From Closterium sp. Naga37s-1 (lineage: Eukaryota > Streptophyta > Zygnematophyceae > Desmidiales > Closteriaceae): DNA of 64,000 nt. Where the stretch lies: contig CANJKZ010001109.1 in the NCBI GenBank assembly GCA_947471745.1, positions 1,736,001 through 1,800,000 of the forward strand, read 5' to 3'. Positions within the stretch are counted from its first letter, which is position 1; every line of letters begins with the position of its first letter. A model generated the notes under the pieces. It ran no database searches. It saw only the letters and a list, made by a program, of their open reading frames with translations, and was not told where the DNA came from. Below are positions 42,524-54,300 of this stretch, piece after piece. The position numbers and the translations under genes are program-made.

Positions 42524-42648
42524 TGTGAAGAAATGAGGAATGAATGAACTAGCAAGCAGGTGGGTACAAGTAGGAAACCAAGAAATGTTGTACCCTATAG
42601 TGTCTACCCCACTACAGCCTAGATAGACCATAGCATATAAGTTTGACA
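42524..42648 (-). repeat. 3' LTR of copia F
   Basis: 125 bp, minus-strand TGTCAAACTTATATGC ... CTTCACA; one difference from the 5' copy. Confidence 0.95.
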
Positions 42649-42784
42649 CACCCCCATAGGCAGAGTGGGGGAGAACAAGAGGTCAGAAGACCAGTCAAGC
42701 AAAGCAAAACAAGCTCAGGGTGGATCACAACGTCACCACACATTCCGAGCACAAGTTCAAGGCCCCAAGGCCAGTTCCCATGCA
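42649..42784 (-). other. Conserved post-Pol block of copia F
   Basis: Same block as in B, reversed, ending in the poly-purine tract next to the LTR. The frame 42612-42839 (minus) is open with core LVLGMCGDVVIHPELVLLCL, almost identical to that of H. Confidence 0.7.
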
Positions 42785-45700
42785 AGATCATATATAAAGG
42801 TAAACAAGCAAGTGCAGGTATAGAAAGATCACAGTACAAGCAAGGTCAAGAAGTGAGCAAGTGAGGCCAAGTAGGCACAAGACCTAGCATCGTACAGAAG
42901 CGCTGATGATCACAAGGCGGAAGTGCCTTGGTAAAGATATCAGCAGTGTTGGCCTCAGAGGCCACGTAAGCAAGGCGCAGCTGACCACGCTGCTGTAGCT
43001 CACGAGCAAGGAAGTAGCGAAGAGCAATATGCTTCGTTCTGTGCTACAGACTGTGCTCCCGACACAAGGCCAGCATGGCCTTGTTGTCTACGTACAGAAC
43101 TGGAGGAGAACGAGGCGGCGCTCCTAGGTCAGTCAGCAGGTAGGTGAGCCAGCGTAGCTCCTGTGCAGCCATGGCCCCGCGTAGATCTCAGCCTCACAGC
43201 TGGAGCCGAGAACAGAAGACGAGCGGGTAGACCGCCACGAAACAGAGCCGGAACCAAGGCTGAAGGTGTAACCCTGTGACGACCGCTGCGTAGCCTGGTC
43301 GTCAGCCCAAGAAGCGTCTGCGTGACCTGTGAGGACCACTGGACGTCGCCTTCCAAGCACTAGCCCCATGCCCGACGTACTGCACAAGTAGCGCAACACC
43401 CTCTTCGCTGCAGCCATGTGCTCTGGTCGGTGTCTCCCAGGAGCAACTTAGCGTGCCAAGATGCTAAGAGGGTATGCAAGGTCAGGTCGTGTGCAGGTCA
43501 TCAGGTACATGAGGCAGCCAACAAGCTCTGGGTACGGGCCACTCGGCTCTACGGACTCATCCGAAGGCAGAGCTGAGAGCGAGTGGCGAGTAGACAGAGG
43601 AGTGGCCTGAGGCGAGGAGTACGTGAAGTCGAAGCGCTGAAGGACCTGCTGCACCATGTGTGACTGAGCCAGGGTAATGGTGCGCTGTGCTCTGTCCCAG
43701 GTGATCTGCAAGCCAAGGTAGCTGCGCAGTTCACCCAGGTCTGTGCACGTGTGTCTCTTCTGCAGCTCGGACTTCACGTGGGCGAGTCCAGCAGTGTCAG
43801 CAGTGGCAAAGACCAAGTCGTCGACGTACACGAGGATGTAGAACGGCGGCAAAGAGGTGTCGGTGCGCAGAAACCCAAGAGCCGCAAGTGTAGTCCTCAG
43901 TGTGTCGTGCCACTCACGGGGCGCCTGGCGGAGACCGTAGACTGGCCGTCGGAGGCTCCACTGGGTACCAGGGGGAAACGACCCAGTGAAGCCAGGTGGG
44001 CGGCGCAGCCAGATCTCCTCGTGCAGGCTGCCCTGCAGGAAAGCTGTGCTGAAGTCAAGAGAGTGAAGCTCGTAGTCACGCTGAGCGGCTATGTGCAGCA
44101 GCACCCGAAGAGTGGTCATCTTCGGGGTGGGAGAGAAGGTCTGAAAGCAGTCAACTCCCTGCCGCTGACTGAAGCCTCGAGCCACGTAACGCGCCTTGAA
44201 GACAGGCGGAGAACCCGGCGGCCGCTTTACCCTGAAAATCCACATGCCACTGACGATGTTCGCCCCAGGTGGGGGAACCTCGTCGACGTAAGTGCCTGTG
44301 GACTTCCAGGAAGCCATCTCTGCGTCCATGGCTGACTGCCACTGTGAGGAGTAGGGACCCTCGATCGCCTCAACGTACGATCGAGGAGTCGGGATGTTTG
44401 GTGCATCCGGGTCTCCCTCAGGGGCAATCAGCGTGGACACGAGATGAGGCAAAGCAGCAGCAAAACACTGGAACTCCTCCTGCCTGTCCTCAAGGACGTC
44501 CGTGCTAAGAGCACACTCACCCCCGACGGACGGAGGACAGACAGACTCAGACTCAGCAACAAGACTAGCAGCGTAGTCTAGACGACAGCGAGCAGCAAAG
44601 TCGACAAGCTCAGCAACCAAGGCAGACGCAGCAGTGGACTCAAAGGAAGGGTCAGTGACAACAGTAGCCAGGAGACGTGTGACAGTAGGACTGGCAGCAC
44701 GAAGAGAGTCAGACTCCGGGTCAGCAAGGACAGGAAGAGAGGACTCTGGAGGAGATGGCAACGGGACACGCAGAGGAGCAGTGGAAGGACGCAATGCCAT
44801 CTGGTGTGTGCCTGGGACCGCAGGAGGACGCGGACGCGGAGCACGACTACTAGTGCGAGCAGCACGAACAGGCGACGCAGGACGAGACGCAGGCTCACGA
44901 CGCTCAGCAAGACCTCCAGTAGGACCCGTGTAGGGAGAAGGAGCAGGCAGGGGGGAGGCGGGCTGTAACTGTGACCGTGACTGGACAGGCTGTGGACACT
45001 CTAAGGGAGGAGCAGGACCAGTAGAAGGCGGGAGACCAAGAACCTGCTCAAGGAGCGGAACGAAGTACGGCCGCGGCCGCGCAGCGCCTCCAGAAACAGC
45101 AGGGACAGCACCAGCACCCCCAGCGGCAGCACCAGCGCCAGCAGCACCTCCGACTCCAGCAGCGCCAACTCCAGCACCCTCAGAAGCACCAGCGCCAGCA
45201 GCACCGTCAGCTCCAACACCAGCAGCACCTCCAGCTCCAGCAGCGCCAACTCCAGCACCCTCAGAAGCACCAGCGCCAGCAACACCGCCAGCTCCAACAC
45301 CAGCAGTACCTCCAGCTCCAGCAGCGCCAACTCCAGCACCCTCAAAAGTACCAGCGCCAGCAGCACCTCCAGCGCCAACACCAGCAGGACCGCCAGCTCC
45401 AGAAACAGCAGGGACAGCACCAGCACCCCCAGCGGCAGCACCAGCGCCAGCAGCACCTCCGGCTCCAGCAGCGCCAACTGCAGCACCCTCAGAAGCACCA
45501 GCGCCAGCAGCACCTCCAGCAGGACCAGCGCCAACAGCTCCAGCAGCACCCCGGAGGCTGCGACAGTACCGAGAGTACCACTCACGTAGCTGCTGGGAAG
45601 AGAGAGCTCCCCTAGGCGCAGCACCCCCAGGCGCAGGACCTCCAGACCCAGCACCCCCAGAGACAGCACCCCCAGGCTCAGCACCTGCAGTCTCTGCACC

Positions 45701-48229
45701 CCCAGGCTCAGCACCCACAGTCTCTGCACCCCCAGGCTCAGCACCCGTAGGCTCCGCACCCCCAGGCTCAGCACCCGCAGGCTCCGCACCCCCAGGCTCA
45801 GCACCCCCAGGCGCAGTACCTCCAGACCCAGCACCACCAGGCTCAGCACGCTCAGTACCTCGCGCAGGACCAGAGTCGACAGCTACCTCGACAGGCTCGA
45901 CCGGGTCTACCTGGGAAACACCTGAGGGAGCAGGAACCTGGTGAGGCAAGGGGTCTACCAAGGCAGCACCTGGCGTGAGGAAGAGCGGCGGAGGGGGGAG
46001 CGGGGCAGTGCGGTAGGGGAAGAGACGGTAGAAGGAGACCGACTCGTCAAAGGTGACGTCCTGGGAAGACAGAACACGGCGCGAGGTGGGGTGGTAAAAC
46101 TGCCAGCCAGGCGCGGGGGAAGCCAAGGAAGACGCAGGGAACAGCACGGGGGGACAGCTTGTCCGCAGACAAGTCGCGGACAAAAGCCCGAGATCCCCAG
46201 ACACGAAACGCAGACGCATCGCAAACCTTCCCCGTCCACCTCAGAGTAGGGGAGGTCTCCGGCAAGGAGACCCGGGGCTGAAGGTTGATCTGATGCGCCG
46301 CGTACTGAACCGCGAACGGCCACAGAAAATGGGGAGCAGCCGCATGGATCATGGACGTACGAGCGACGTCCATGACCATACCAATGCGGCGCTCAGCAAT
46401 CCCATTTTGCTGTGGAGAGGCCGGAAGCGTGAACGTCTGGCGGATGCCCTGTGCACGACAGAAGGCTCGCAGAAGGGCAGAGGAAAACTCACCGCCTCTG
46501 TCGGAGTGCAGACGCAGGACAGGAAAGTCCGAGCCGAAACTCTCTCTGAGCTGGAGACGAGCTGCGCGGATCCAGTCGATCAACACCTCAGTGACCTCAC
46601 CCTTGCAGCGCAAGGGGAAGACTGCGGTGTAACGCGAGTAGTCGTCAACCACCAGCAGGAAGTAACGCTCGTGACCCTGTCCACGGACGCGGGCTGGGCC
46701 CCACACGTCCATGTGAAGCGTCTGCAGCGGAGCCTCTGTCGGAGGAAACTCGGAGGAGTGAGGAGCGGCGCGCTACCGCCCTCGACGCAGGGAACGCAGG
46801 TGGGGCCAGGCCCCAGAGGAAGAGAAGGGAGGGACCGGGGGAGACCCGAGGCAAGGAAACGAGAGGCCATGCCTCGGAGACGAGGCAAGGAGGGGTGACC
46901 AAGGCGGTGGTGCCAGAGGAGAGTCTGGTGAGACAGGAGACGACACGAGCAGGGGGCAGACTCAGGACCAGACCTGGACGCTGCAGCAAACACCTGACTC
47001 GACGCAGCTACCTGAGGAGACTCAGTAGTCAGTGTGTACTGGCTCGACCCCGGCTGACGGGTAAACGTGGCCAAGTGTCGGCCCGTCCGAGCACACGTAC
47101 AGTGGGTCACTCGCTGACGCGCAGGAGTGAACTGGTCAACCCCTGCGTCCTGTAGGTCAGCACCACTCACCAAGTTCGTAGAGAACGAGGGGAGATAAAG
47201 ACCTGACAGGGAGCCAGAAGGGGCCGCCGGACACGGTAAGACAGTGGAGAAGTGGGCAAGGACGGGACCCCCAGAGGGGTCTGCCAGGGAGACTGCAACC
47301 GGCCGACTAAGCGGCGTGAGTGTGGTGCGGTCTCGAAAGAAGGAGCGAGAAGCACCCGAGTCAAGGGTGAAGGTGTGTAACACCTGAGACGACGTGGTAC
47401 CTGAGAGAGCAGACTCACCCGCACCTTGGGCAGCAGACTCACCAGCACCTGGAGGAGCAGACTCACCAGCACCTGGAGGAGCAGACGCACTAGCACCTAG
47501 AGCAGCAGCCTCACCAGCACCTAGAGCAGCAGCCTCAATGCCTGGGTCAGGCGGAACACACAGGTAACAGTCACTCACATCACTAGTAGGCAATGCATAC
47601 ATGGCAGTGAGGATAGCATCATAGTCAAGAGCATAGATATCTACCCTCTGCCTAAGCAGCTCCACCCAGTCGGGGAGCTCAGCGGCGTCGCCAAACTCCG
47701 TACGCCAGACGTCGCTCAGACGGGCGAAGCAGCGGGACTCGGCGTGACCAAGCGTCCCGCAGGGCTGACCAGTCCGAGCACCAGTGCGAATGACGTACGG
47801 ACAGCGAGCGGTACTCCGTGACCCTCCACGCTGAGTGTACCACTCACGAAGCTGCTGGGGCGAAAGGACCGCGCGCGGACTACGCTGCAGCTGCGCCTGG
47901 CCACTACAAGTAGCTCCCGAACTCCTCACGCCAGAACGACTCCCACTACGGCCACCCCGACAACCCCAAGTAGCGTACCACTCACGAAGCTGCTGGGGCG
48001 TGAGAGACTCACGCGGACGTCGCTGGAGCTGCATCTGGCCACGGCCAGGAGCAGGAGGAGCAGTGGTAGCCGCAGTAGCAGCAGTAGCAGCAGCAGAAGC
48101 AGTAGCAGTAGTCGCAGCGCGGCCACCCCTACAACCCCAACTAGCGTACCACTCACGAAGCTGTTGGGGGGTGAGGGACTCACGTGGACGGCGCTGGAGC
48201 TGCATTTGGCCACGCCAGGAGCAGCAGTA

Positions 48230-48745
48230 GCAGTAGAAAGAGCAGTAGCAGCAAGAGCAGCAGTAACAGCAGTACGGGCAGGGCAGTGCTCACCAGTGGC
48301 GAGAAGGGCAGGCGTACGACTGCGGCAACGGCGAGGCGGCTACCACTGCAGGGCGAGGGCTCCGCGGCTGCTCCAGGGGCGGCTGCTGCAGTGGCGGCTG
48401 CGCCAGGGGCGGCTGCTGCAGTGGCGGCTGCTCCAGGGGCGGCTGCTGCAGTGGCGGCTGCTCCCGGGGCGGCTGCTGCAGGGGCGGCTGCTCCAGGGGC
48501 GGCTGCTGCAGTGGCGGCTGCTCCAGGGGCGGCTGCTGCAGGGGCGGCTGCTCCAGGGGCGGCTGCTGCAGTGGCGGCTGCGCCAGGGGCGGCTGCTGCA
48601 GTGGCGGCTGCTCCAGGGGCGGCTGCTGCAGTGGCGGCTGCTCCCGGGGCGGCTGCTGCAGGGGCGGCTGCTCCAGGGGCGGCTGCTGCAGTGGCGGCTG
48701 CTCCAGGGGCGGCTGCTGCAGTGGCGGCTGCTCCAGGGCGGGGGT
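48230..48745. repeat. 30-bp tandem array in the leader of copia F
   Basis: Main array 48361-48740: about 12 copies of a 30-bp unit made of two 15-bp halves (GGCGGCTGCTCCAGG and GGCGGCTGCTGCAGT), with a higher-order pattern of variants. Preceded by CAG/AGCAGTAGC short repeats. Multiple of three, so Ala/Pro-rich or Gln-rich frames stay open on both strands. Confidence 0.9.
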
Positions 48746-48779
48746 TAGGGCAGGGCGCCGCGACGGGCAGGGACGACGA

Positions 48780-49370
48780 GGGAGCCGCAACGGGGCCGCG
48801 AGGGAGCCGCGGAGGGGCCGCGACGAGCCACGAGGGGCCGCGAGGGGCCGCGACAGGGCCGCGAGGGGCCGTGAGAGGGGCCGTGAGGGGCCGGGAGAGG
48901 GGCCGCGAGGGGCCGCGAACGGCCGCGGAGGGGCCGCGAGGGGCCGCGAGGGGCCGCGAACGGCCGCGGAGGGGCCGCGAGGGGCCGCGAACGGCCACGG
49001 AGGGGCCGCGAGAGGGGCCGCGAGGGGCCGCGAACGGCCGCGGAGGGGCCGCGAGAGGGGCCGCGAGGGGCCGCGAACGGCCGCGGAGGGGCCGCGAGAG
49101 GGGCCGCGAGGGGTCGCGAACGGCCGCCAGGGGCTGTGAGAGGGGCCGCGAGGGAGCGGCTAAGGGGCCGCGAGGGGCCGAGATAGAGGGGCCGCGAGGG
49201 GCCGTGAGTGGGGCCGCTAGGGAGCGGCTAAGGGGCCGCGAGGGGCCGTGAGAGGGGCCGCGAGGGGCCGTGAGTGGGGCCGCTAGAGAGCGGCTAAGGG
49301 GCCGCGAGGGTCCGTGAGAGGGGCCGCGAGGGAGCGGCTAAGGGGCCACTAAGGGCAGGGGACGCGGGGC
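48780..49370. repeat. GGGGCCGCGA array in the leader of copia F
   Basis: Irregular tandem repeats built from GAGGGGCCGC and GAACGGCCGCGG, in units of about 30-60 bp. Extremely GC-rich. It lies between the primer region and the 30-bp array. Confidence 0.88.
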
Positions 49371-49396
49371 AGGAAAAAAAAATAATTTGAATTTTC

Positions 49397-49442
49397 GGTG
49401 GGCCCTAGGAAACGTTCCCACTAGGGAACCTGCTCTATACCA
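49397..49442 (-). promoter_or_regulatory. Primer site, hairpin and GGGCCCACC box of copia F
   Basis: On the minus strand TGGTATAGAGC follows the LTR, then the hairpin GTTCCC, loop TAGT, GGGAAC (49414-49419 and 49424-49429), then GGGCCCACC (49397-49405). Confidence 0.78.
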
Positions 49443-49567
49443 TGTGAAGAAATGAGGAATGAATGAACTAGCAAGCAGGTGGGTACAAGTAGGAAACCTA
49501 GAAATGTTGTACCCTATAGTGTCTACCCCACTACAGCCTAGATAGACCATAGCATATAAGTTTGACA
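49443..49567 (-). repeat. 5' LTR of copia F
   Basis: 125 bp; one difference from the 3' LTR at 42524-42648; followed by CGCCC (49568-49572). Confidence 0.95.
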
Positions 49568-49884
49568 CGCCCTAGTGAGACGGAAGAAAAAAATGATTCT
49601 CTCAAAATACAAGAATCAACTTTTTGATTCCACAAGAATCACTGTTCACGGGACAACATTGCACCCTACGAAGAAAAGGGTTACTGCACGAAAAAGCCCT
49701 TCTCCAATGTAATAAGGGCCCACCAACCTCTTTTTTTTTTTTTGGGCGAGCCTTTCCGTTCCCGCTACAGTGCCCTGGGACATGCGAATTTGAGGCCAAT
49801 TTTGCCTCTCTCCTACGGCGTTTTTTCCAATTCCCCCCCTCCAATCTGCGCCAGCTCCCCCATGGCGCAGGTTTTCCGCGGAGA

Positions 49885-49922
49885 GTCAAACCAGGGTAAA
49901 AATTCGTTGACCCTGGTTTGAC
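49885..49922. repeat. Perfect 13-bp inverted repeat
   Basis: GTCAAACCAGGGT (49885-49897) and ACCCTGGTTTGAC (49910-49922) pair fully with a 12-nt loop. Function unknown; could be the end or remnant of a small foldback element. Confidence 0.8.
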
Positions 49923-50148
49923 GCGCGCCTCACCTTCCCATTACCTTCCTGAAATTTTGCTTCCCCCTGGCTGCCGAACTGGGCCTTGGAATTAAGGTTT
50001 GGAAAATCTGTCGAGATTCAGGAAATTGGACATTCAAATTACTGACGACTTTCAACATTCCGAATGTTACAGGTTTCTTGGATGTTTCCCCGAAGTCCTA
50101 TGTCGCCGAAATTTGGATGTGGCAAACTAATTGGCCAATGAGGTTGCA

Positions 50149-50166
50149 GCGCATCAGCTGATGCGC
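50149..50166. repeat. 18-bp perfect palindrome in a GATGCGC-rich cluster
   Basis: GCGCATCAGCTGATGCGC is its own reverse complement. GATGCGC/GCGCATC recurs several times in 50150-50215, and a related sequence occurs at 42190-42212. Confidence 0.75.
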
Positions 50167-51759
50167 GCATGATCCATTTTTCCGAAGTCGCATGATGCGC
50201 GCATCAATGATGCGCCCGATTGCTAGGAGAAGAAGCTTCTTGGAACGCAGTTACATTACAAAATTCGAAAGCCAAAAAGGCCGTTCTGCAGGCATTCGGG
50301 TGTGTTCTGCTTCGGTAGCCATGCACTTATCGCGAGCCTTGATAACCTGTCGGCAGGTTATCATGGAAGGATTCTGGAACCATGGTAGAACGCTTCAATG
50401 TATATTGATGCGGGCTGATGCGCCTGCAGAACGCAGCCTGTGTAGGACGTGGCCTTGTCCTGATCGGCCCCATCAGAGGCGATCGGCAAATTTCTCGAAG
50501 CCTCGAAGCCATCCACTTGATCGCCCCAACTCGATCAACCGCCTTAATCACCCCAGTCAATCACAATCACACCCCAATCAATCACAACCTATAATGATAA
50601 TTTGATTGCATGGGATTGGGGATCCTAGCTACGCCCGCCAAAAGTTACAGTATCTCATCAAACTCGCCAAGCTGTCGCGCATGAATCATTTGAAGTGTAG
50701 TTTGTGAAATTACGTGGAAACAATGAATTCCCTACTTCTTCGTTCTCGCCAAAATTAAGGCAAAAGGATCATGAAATGCTGACATGCTTGCTGGGCAGGC
50801 GCCTTGAGTACTGATCGGGCGGCTCGAGCAATGCATTCACAAATAACCCGACTAGATCCGACCCGATCAGAGCAAAGCCGAACAGAGGCAGTCTGGGCCA
50901 TGTCTGTCAAATGTTGTTTTTTTTATTATTATTATTATTCGGGCTAACAGTAAGGTTCGCAATAGGGGGTACATCATTTTCTCGACACTTGACTTGTAAC
51001 CCCTTTCCCTTACTACGGTACTACATTCCGCTATGTTACTAAGGACACGGTAAAGGTAGACAATCGATCGTCTGATGCGATCCATTTGTGGATCGGTTAC
51101 CTCGTTTGCGGGCGAATAACCCCAGCTATAGTGATAATTTTCGATAAAATACACAAACATTCAGACAAGTTGACTAATCGTGGATGTGTGGTGATCAATC
51201 GCGGCATCGCTGGGAAGGAAATGCCGACAAACCGAACATGACAGTGACAATTGATCCAAGTGCTTGCAACGTGACGGTGTTTCGTTAAAAGCGAGTAAAT
51301 AGAGTCGCACAACATACACAAATCACAAGGCCATCGATTCACTAGCTGGGTTGCCCTGTGAGTTTCGAAATTCGTGCTCGTGCTTGTACGAAATTGTGTC
51401 AAAGTGGCCTCTGCGCGCCAAAGTGATCCCTGCGAATGGAACACAACGGTCGACACTTTCTTCCGATTGTTATAACGACGAATGTGCATCGTTTCTCCGA
51501 TCGATTGCCTAAAGCGATTGTGAGAATCGATCCTCACGATCCTCTGAAATGGTCGCTTTTACCGCGTCCTTACTATACTCGCCCTTTAGCAGGTATGATT
51601 CCGAAGGGATCGCGTCAACACGTTCGGCCAACACTTCGGCACCAAACCAGCCTCGAGTCGCCCCTACACCAATCACAACCCTTCCGATCCATCCTCGCCC
51701 GACCTCCCCACCTAGCTAGGATTCCCCCTAGTTAAACTCAACACTTTTGATGTATCGTG

Positions 51760-51828
51760 ATTCTGTAATCTCACAGTCTCATTATTCCGCGCGATTTGTA
51801 AGCTCATTCATAATACATGGTATCAGAG
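51760..51828 (+). repeat. Possible LTR end with primer site
   Basis: ...TTCATAATACA followed by TGGTATCAGAG (51818-51828) has the form of an LTR end and initiator-Met primer site on the + strand. No coding part follows; the LTR start was not located. Likely an old remnant of an LTR element of another family. Confidence 0.4.
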
Positions 51829-51874
51829 ATACTTTTCTAGTTTACCCCGTATTTTAAAGTGTATTACCCCTCGG

Positions 51875-51947
51875 GAGAAGGAGGGGGAGGGGGGGGGGGA
51901 AGGGAGGGGAAGGGGAGGGGGGGAGGGAGGGGAGGAGGGGGGGGGGA
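51875..51947 (+). repeat. Purine-rich G tract
   Basis: About 73 bp consisting almost only of G with single A's (GGAGGGGAGG type), with many runs of three or more G, so G-quadruplex formation is possible. Confidence 0.85.
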
Positions 51948-52500
51948 CAATGAAGGACGCCTTGTGGTCCACGTGTTGCGCTTTAGCTTACCAAAAGAAT
52001 GTGTTACACCAAGTCCTCGCCATGTTCACGCCCTGCAACTCCTTTCGGGAAGCACCTCGAACCCTATTTTGGCTTGACCAATGAAGTCACCGAATTTGAA
52101 GGCTACGAATAACTTAGTCAAGTGTCGAGGTGTAAAAAAACTCTCGCACTGAGACCGCAGCGCGTTGACCAAAGTTTTATTGCGACCCGTTTTCTGTTAG
52201 CTCTAACTCGTCTGAAACATACCGTACCCTCTTGGAAACGAATGTGTTAAAACAACCCTTCGGTATCGGGTGAACCAGAAATATTTGCTCAGGGGGATAA
52301 AATTGGCCCTAGTGAAGTTGGCGAGGAATCGGTGTAGTTGCTCCTCGCGGCCATGAATTTATGGGGCGCTCCTCGGCACCATCGACGATCGCGATCGACC
52401 GTGAACGCCCTCCCTCCGGGAAACGAACAGCTATAGCTGGCGCGACGTCAAAACATGAGTAAAATTTCTGCTGCGTGTCGACGATTTCGGAGTTATCTGC

Positions 52501-52932
52501 ATGGCAGCTGGCGTTATCGGACCTACGTCGACATCTACGTGGAGTCGTCATCTTGTGCGGCAGTTGGCGCGGTTAGTAGTCAACGTGCGCGAAAAAATTT
52601 CGGAGCTACTGTTGAGAATAGGACAGCTGGAGGAACTCGCCAAGTGTAAATGGATTTTTGCGTCCGAAAATATTGGCGGCGAGGAGAGACGGCACGAAGT
52701 GTGCCTGATTATGCGAAAGTTAACTGCCTTCCCTCCCGACCTGTTAAGTGCAGCGACTTTTACTGCATGGCGGGCGTGTCATCGGATATCTCAGCAGGAG
52801 CGCATGTCGATGGACGAGACTTCATACCCGCAAAAACTTACGGACTGCAACGGAAAACGGCATGGCAATATTGCACTTAAGAAGAAGTGGGGTGCAAGCG
52901 GCAAGGGAAATCCAGGACTGAACATCTCGTAA
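52501..52932 (+). CDS. Doubtful reading frame, 143 aa
   Basis: The frame starts MAAGVIGPTSTSTWSRHL and has a plausible amphipathic stretch (REKISELLLRIGQLEELAKC, about residues 30-49) followed by a mixed, charged C-terminus. No known domain is recognised. No splice context, homologous copy in the window or codon signal supports it. It may be a piece of an exon, a decayed repeat, or chance. Confidence 0.2.
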   Translation: MAAGVIGPTSTSTWSRHLVRQLARLVVNVREKISELLLRIGQLEELAKCKWIFASENIGGEERRHEVCLIMRKLTAFPPDLLSAATFTAWRACHRISQQERMSMDETSYPQKLTDCNGKRHGNIALKKKWGASGKGNPGLNIS

Positions 52933-53340
52933 ACAACTCGTGCGACACTGCGTGCCTGGTGATGTTGACAACTGGCCAACAATTTCGAGAGCAGATTCCT
53001 CGTACAGGGAAGTCGTTTTCGAGGGCCGCTGCAAACAATCCACAAATTAACGACGTTAAGGGTACCACCCCGCTATTCGGAGGAAAGGTGGTACAGGCCG
53101 CTGAGACGCACGAGCAGAAACTGCCTTACGGTTAAGCGGGGGTTGGAGAACGTCGTGGTGGAACGACCTGCCACTTCGCCTGAACCTCACCATCCTCACC
53201 AAGTCTTAATTCCGACTCATGGAGTCACCGACTTGACCGAATAATGGGGGTGAACACGTGCCTACCCTCTGCTGGTTAAAGGCACAAGGATTGGTGCTTG
53301 TTTGACAGCTGTTCATAATAATAATAATAATGTAAAAAAA

Positions 53341-53504
<164 letters not shown>

Positions 53505-53590
53505 AACACACCTGGACAGCCGCAGAAAAGGTCGTGCAAGAAAAATCATCAAAAATGACAATTTCGGCTGCTAGTTGGTTCGACACTTTA

Positions 53591-53767
53591 TGTGAGAACA
53601 GTAGCTATAGTGAGGAGCCACAGCTAGAAAAGTCCTAGCTAGGCAAGAGAAAGTTTAGGCAAAGAAGGGGGTTCACTAGCAGCAATGGGGATACATATAG
53701 CAAACCCTAGTTGGGTTGTACCTGCTACAGAGCACCCCACTACAGGCTAGATAATAACATTCTGACA
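53591..53767 (-). repeat. 3' LTR of outer coding-free element
   Basis: 177 bp, minus-strand TGTCAGAATGTTATTATC ... GTTCTCACA; one difference from the copy at 56561. Confidence 0.93.
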
Positions 53768-54059
53768 CACCCCCATAGCCAAAGTGGGGTGTAATCAGTA
53801 CAATGAGCAAGCAGGCATAGAGCAGGAGTTCACAATAGTAAGCAAAGCTAGAGTTAGTCACAGCGGGCAAGTGAGGAGGAGGAGGAACTGTGGAGGGAGA
53901 GAAGATGGGAGGCAACGACTGAAGCTGCAGAGGCACGGGCACAGGAGCGGCTGACTCAGTGGCTACCGAAGCAAGGGCGACGGACTACTTGAGTGACTGG
54001 CTCCGCGGCTATAGACGAGCGGCAGGAGCAACGGACCCACTGGCGACTGGTGCAACAGG

Positions 54060-54186
54060 TGTGAAAGTTTAAAAGGAATAAGAGGAGGGTTGCACTAGCA
54101 AGAATGAGGATACAAATAGCAAACCCTAGAAGGGTTGTACTCGCTATAGAGCACCCCACTACAGGCTAGAGCATAATATTCTGACA
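54060..54186 (-). repeat. 3' LTR of inner coding-free element
   Basis: 127 bp, minus-strand TGTCAGAATATTATGC ... CTTTCACA, after the tract TATGGGGGTG. Confidence 0.85.
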
Positions 54187-54300
54187 CACCCCCATAGCCA
54201 AAGTGGGGTGTAATCAGCAGAGCAAGCAAAGCAGTACAAGCTCAGGGTGGATCACAATGTCACCACACATTCTGAGCACAAGTTCAAGAAGCAATAGTTT
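54187..54300 (-). other. Copia-like post-Pol block in the inner element
   Basis: Minus strand: GTGCTCAGAATGTGTGGTGA and ATTGTGATCCACCCTGAGCT match the block of copia A, B, C, F and H, though this element has no Pol. The outer element lacks this core. Retention without coding need points to a signal in the nucleic acid. Confidence 0.72.

Larger units (their letters stand above)
42524..49567 (-). mobile_element. Copia copy F, near full-length, broken
   Basis: Minus-strand copia, 7,044 bp, flanked by the 5-bp duplication CGCCC (42519-42523 and 49568-49572). LTRs differ at 1 of 125 positions, so it is young. From its 5' side: LTR 49443-49567, primer site and hairpin, leader of GC-rich tandem arrays (48230-49390), a Gag part with tandem S-P-Q-Q-L-R-E-W-Y modules (47840-48200), knuckle about 47730-47805, protease near 47365, GAG-pre-integrase about 46790-46960, integrase about 46050-46720, linker about 45100-45880, RT about 43600-44350 with YVDD near 43825, RNase H about 42900-43340, post-Pol block 42649-42784, 3' LTR. 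About four breaks; no Gag head like that of B is recognised. Confidence 0.93.

Noticed and set aside
48180-49250. Long Ala/Pro/Arg-rich frames on both strands
   Set aside because: They are by-products of GC-rich tandem repeats in the leader of copia F; both strands and several frames are open at once and no domain is present.
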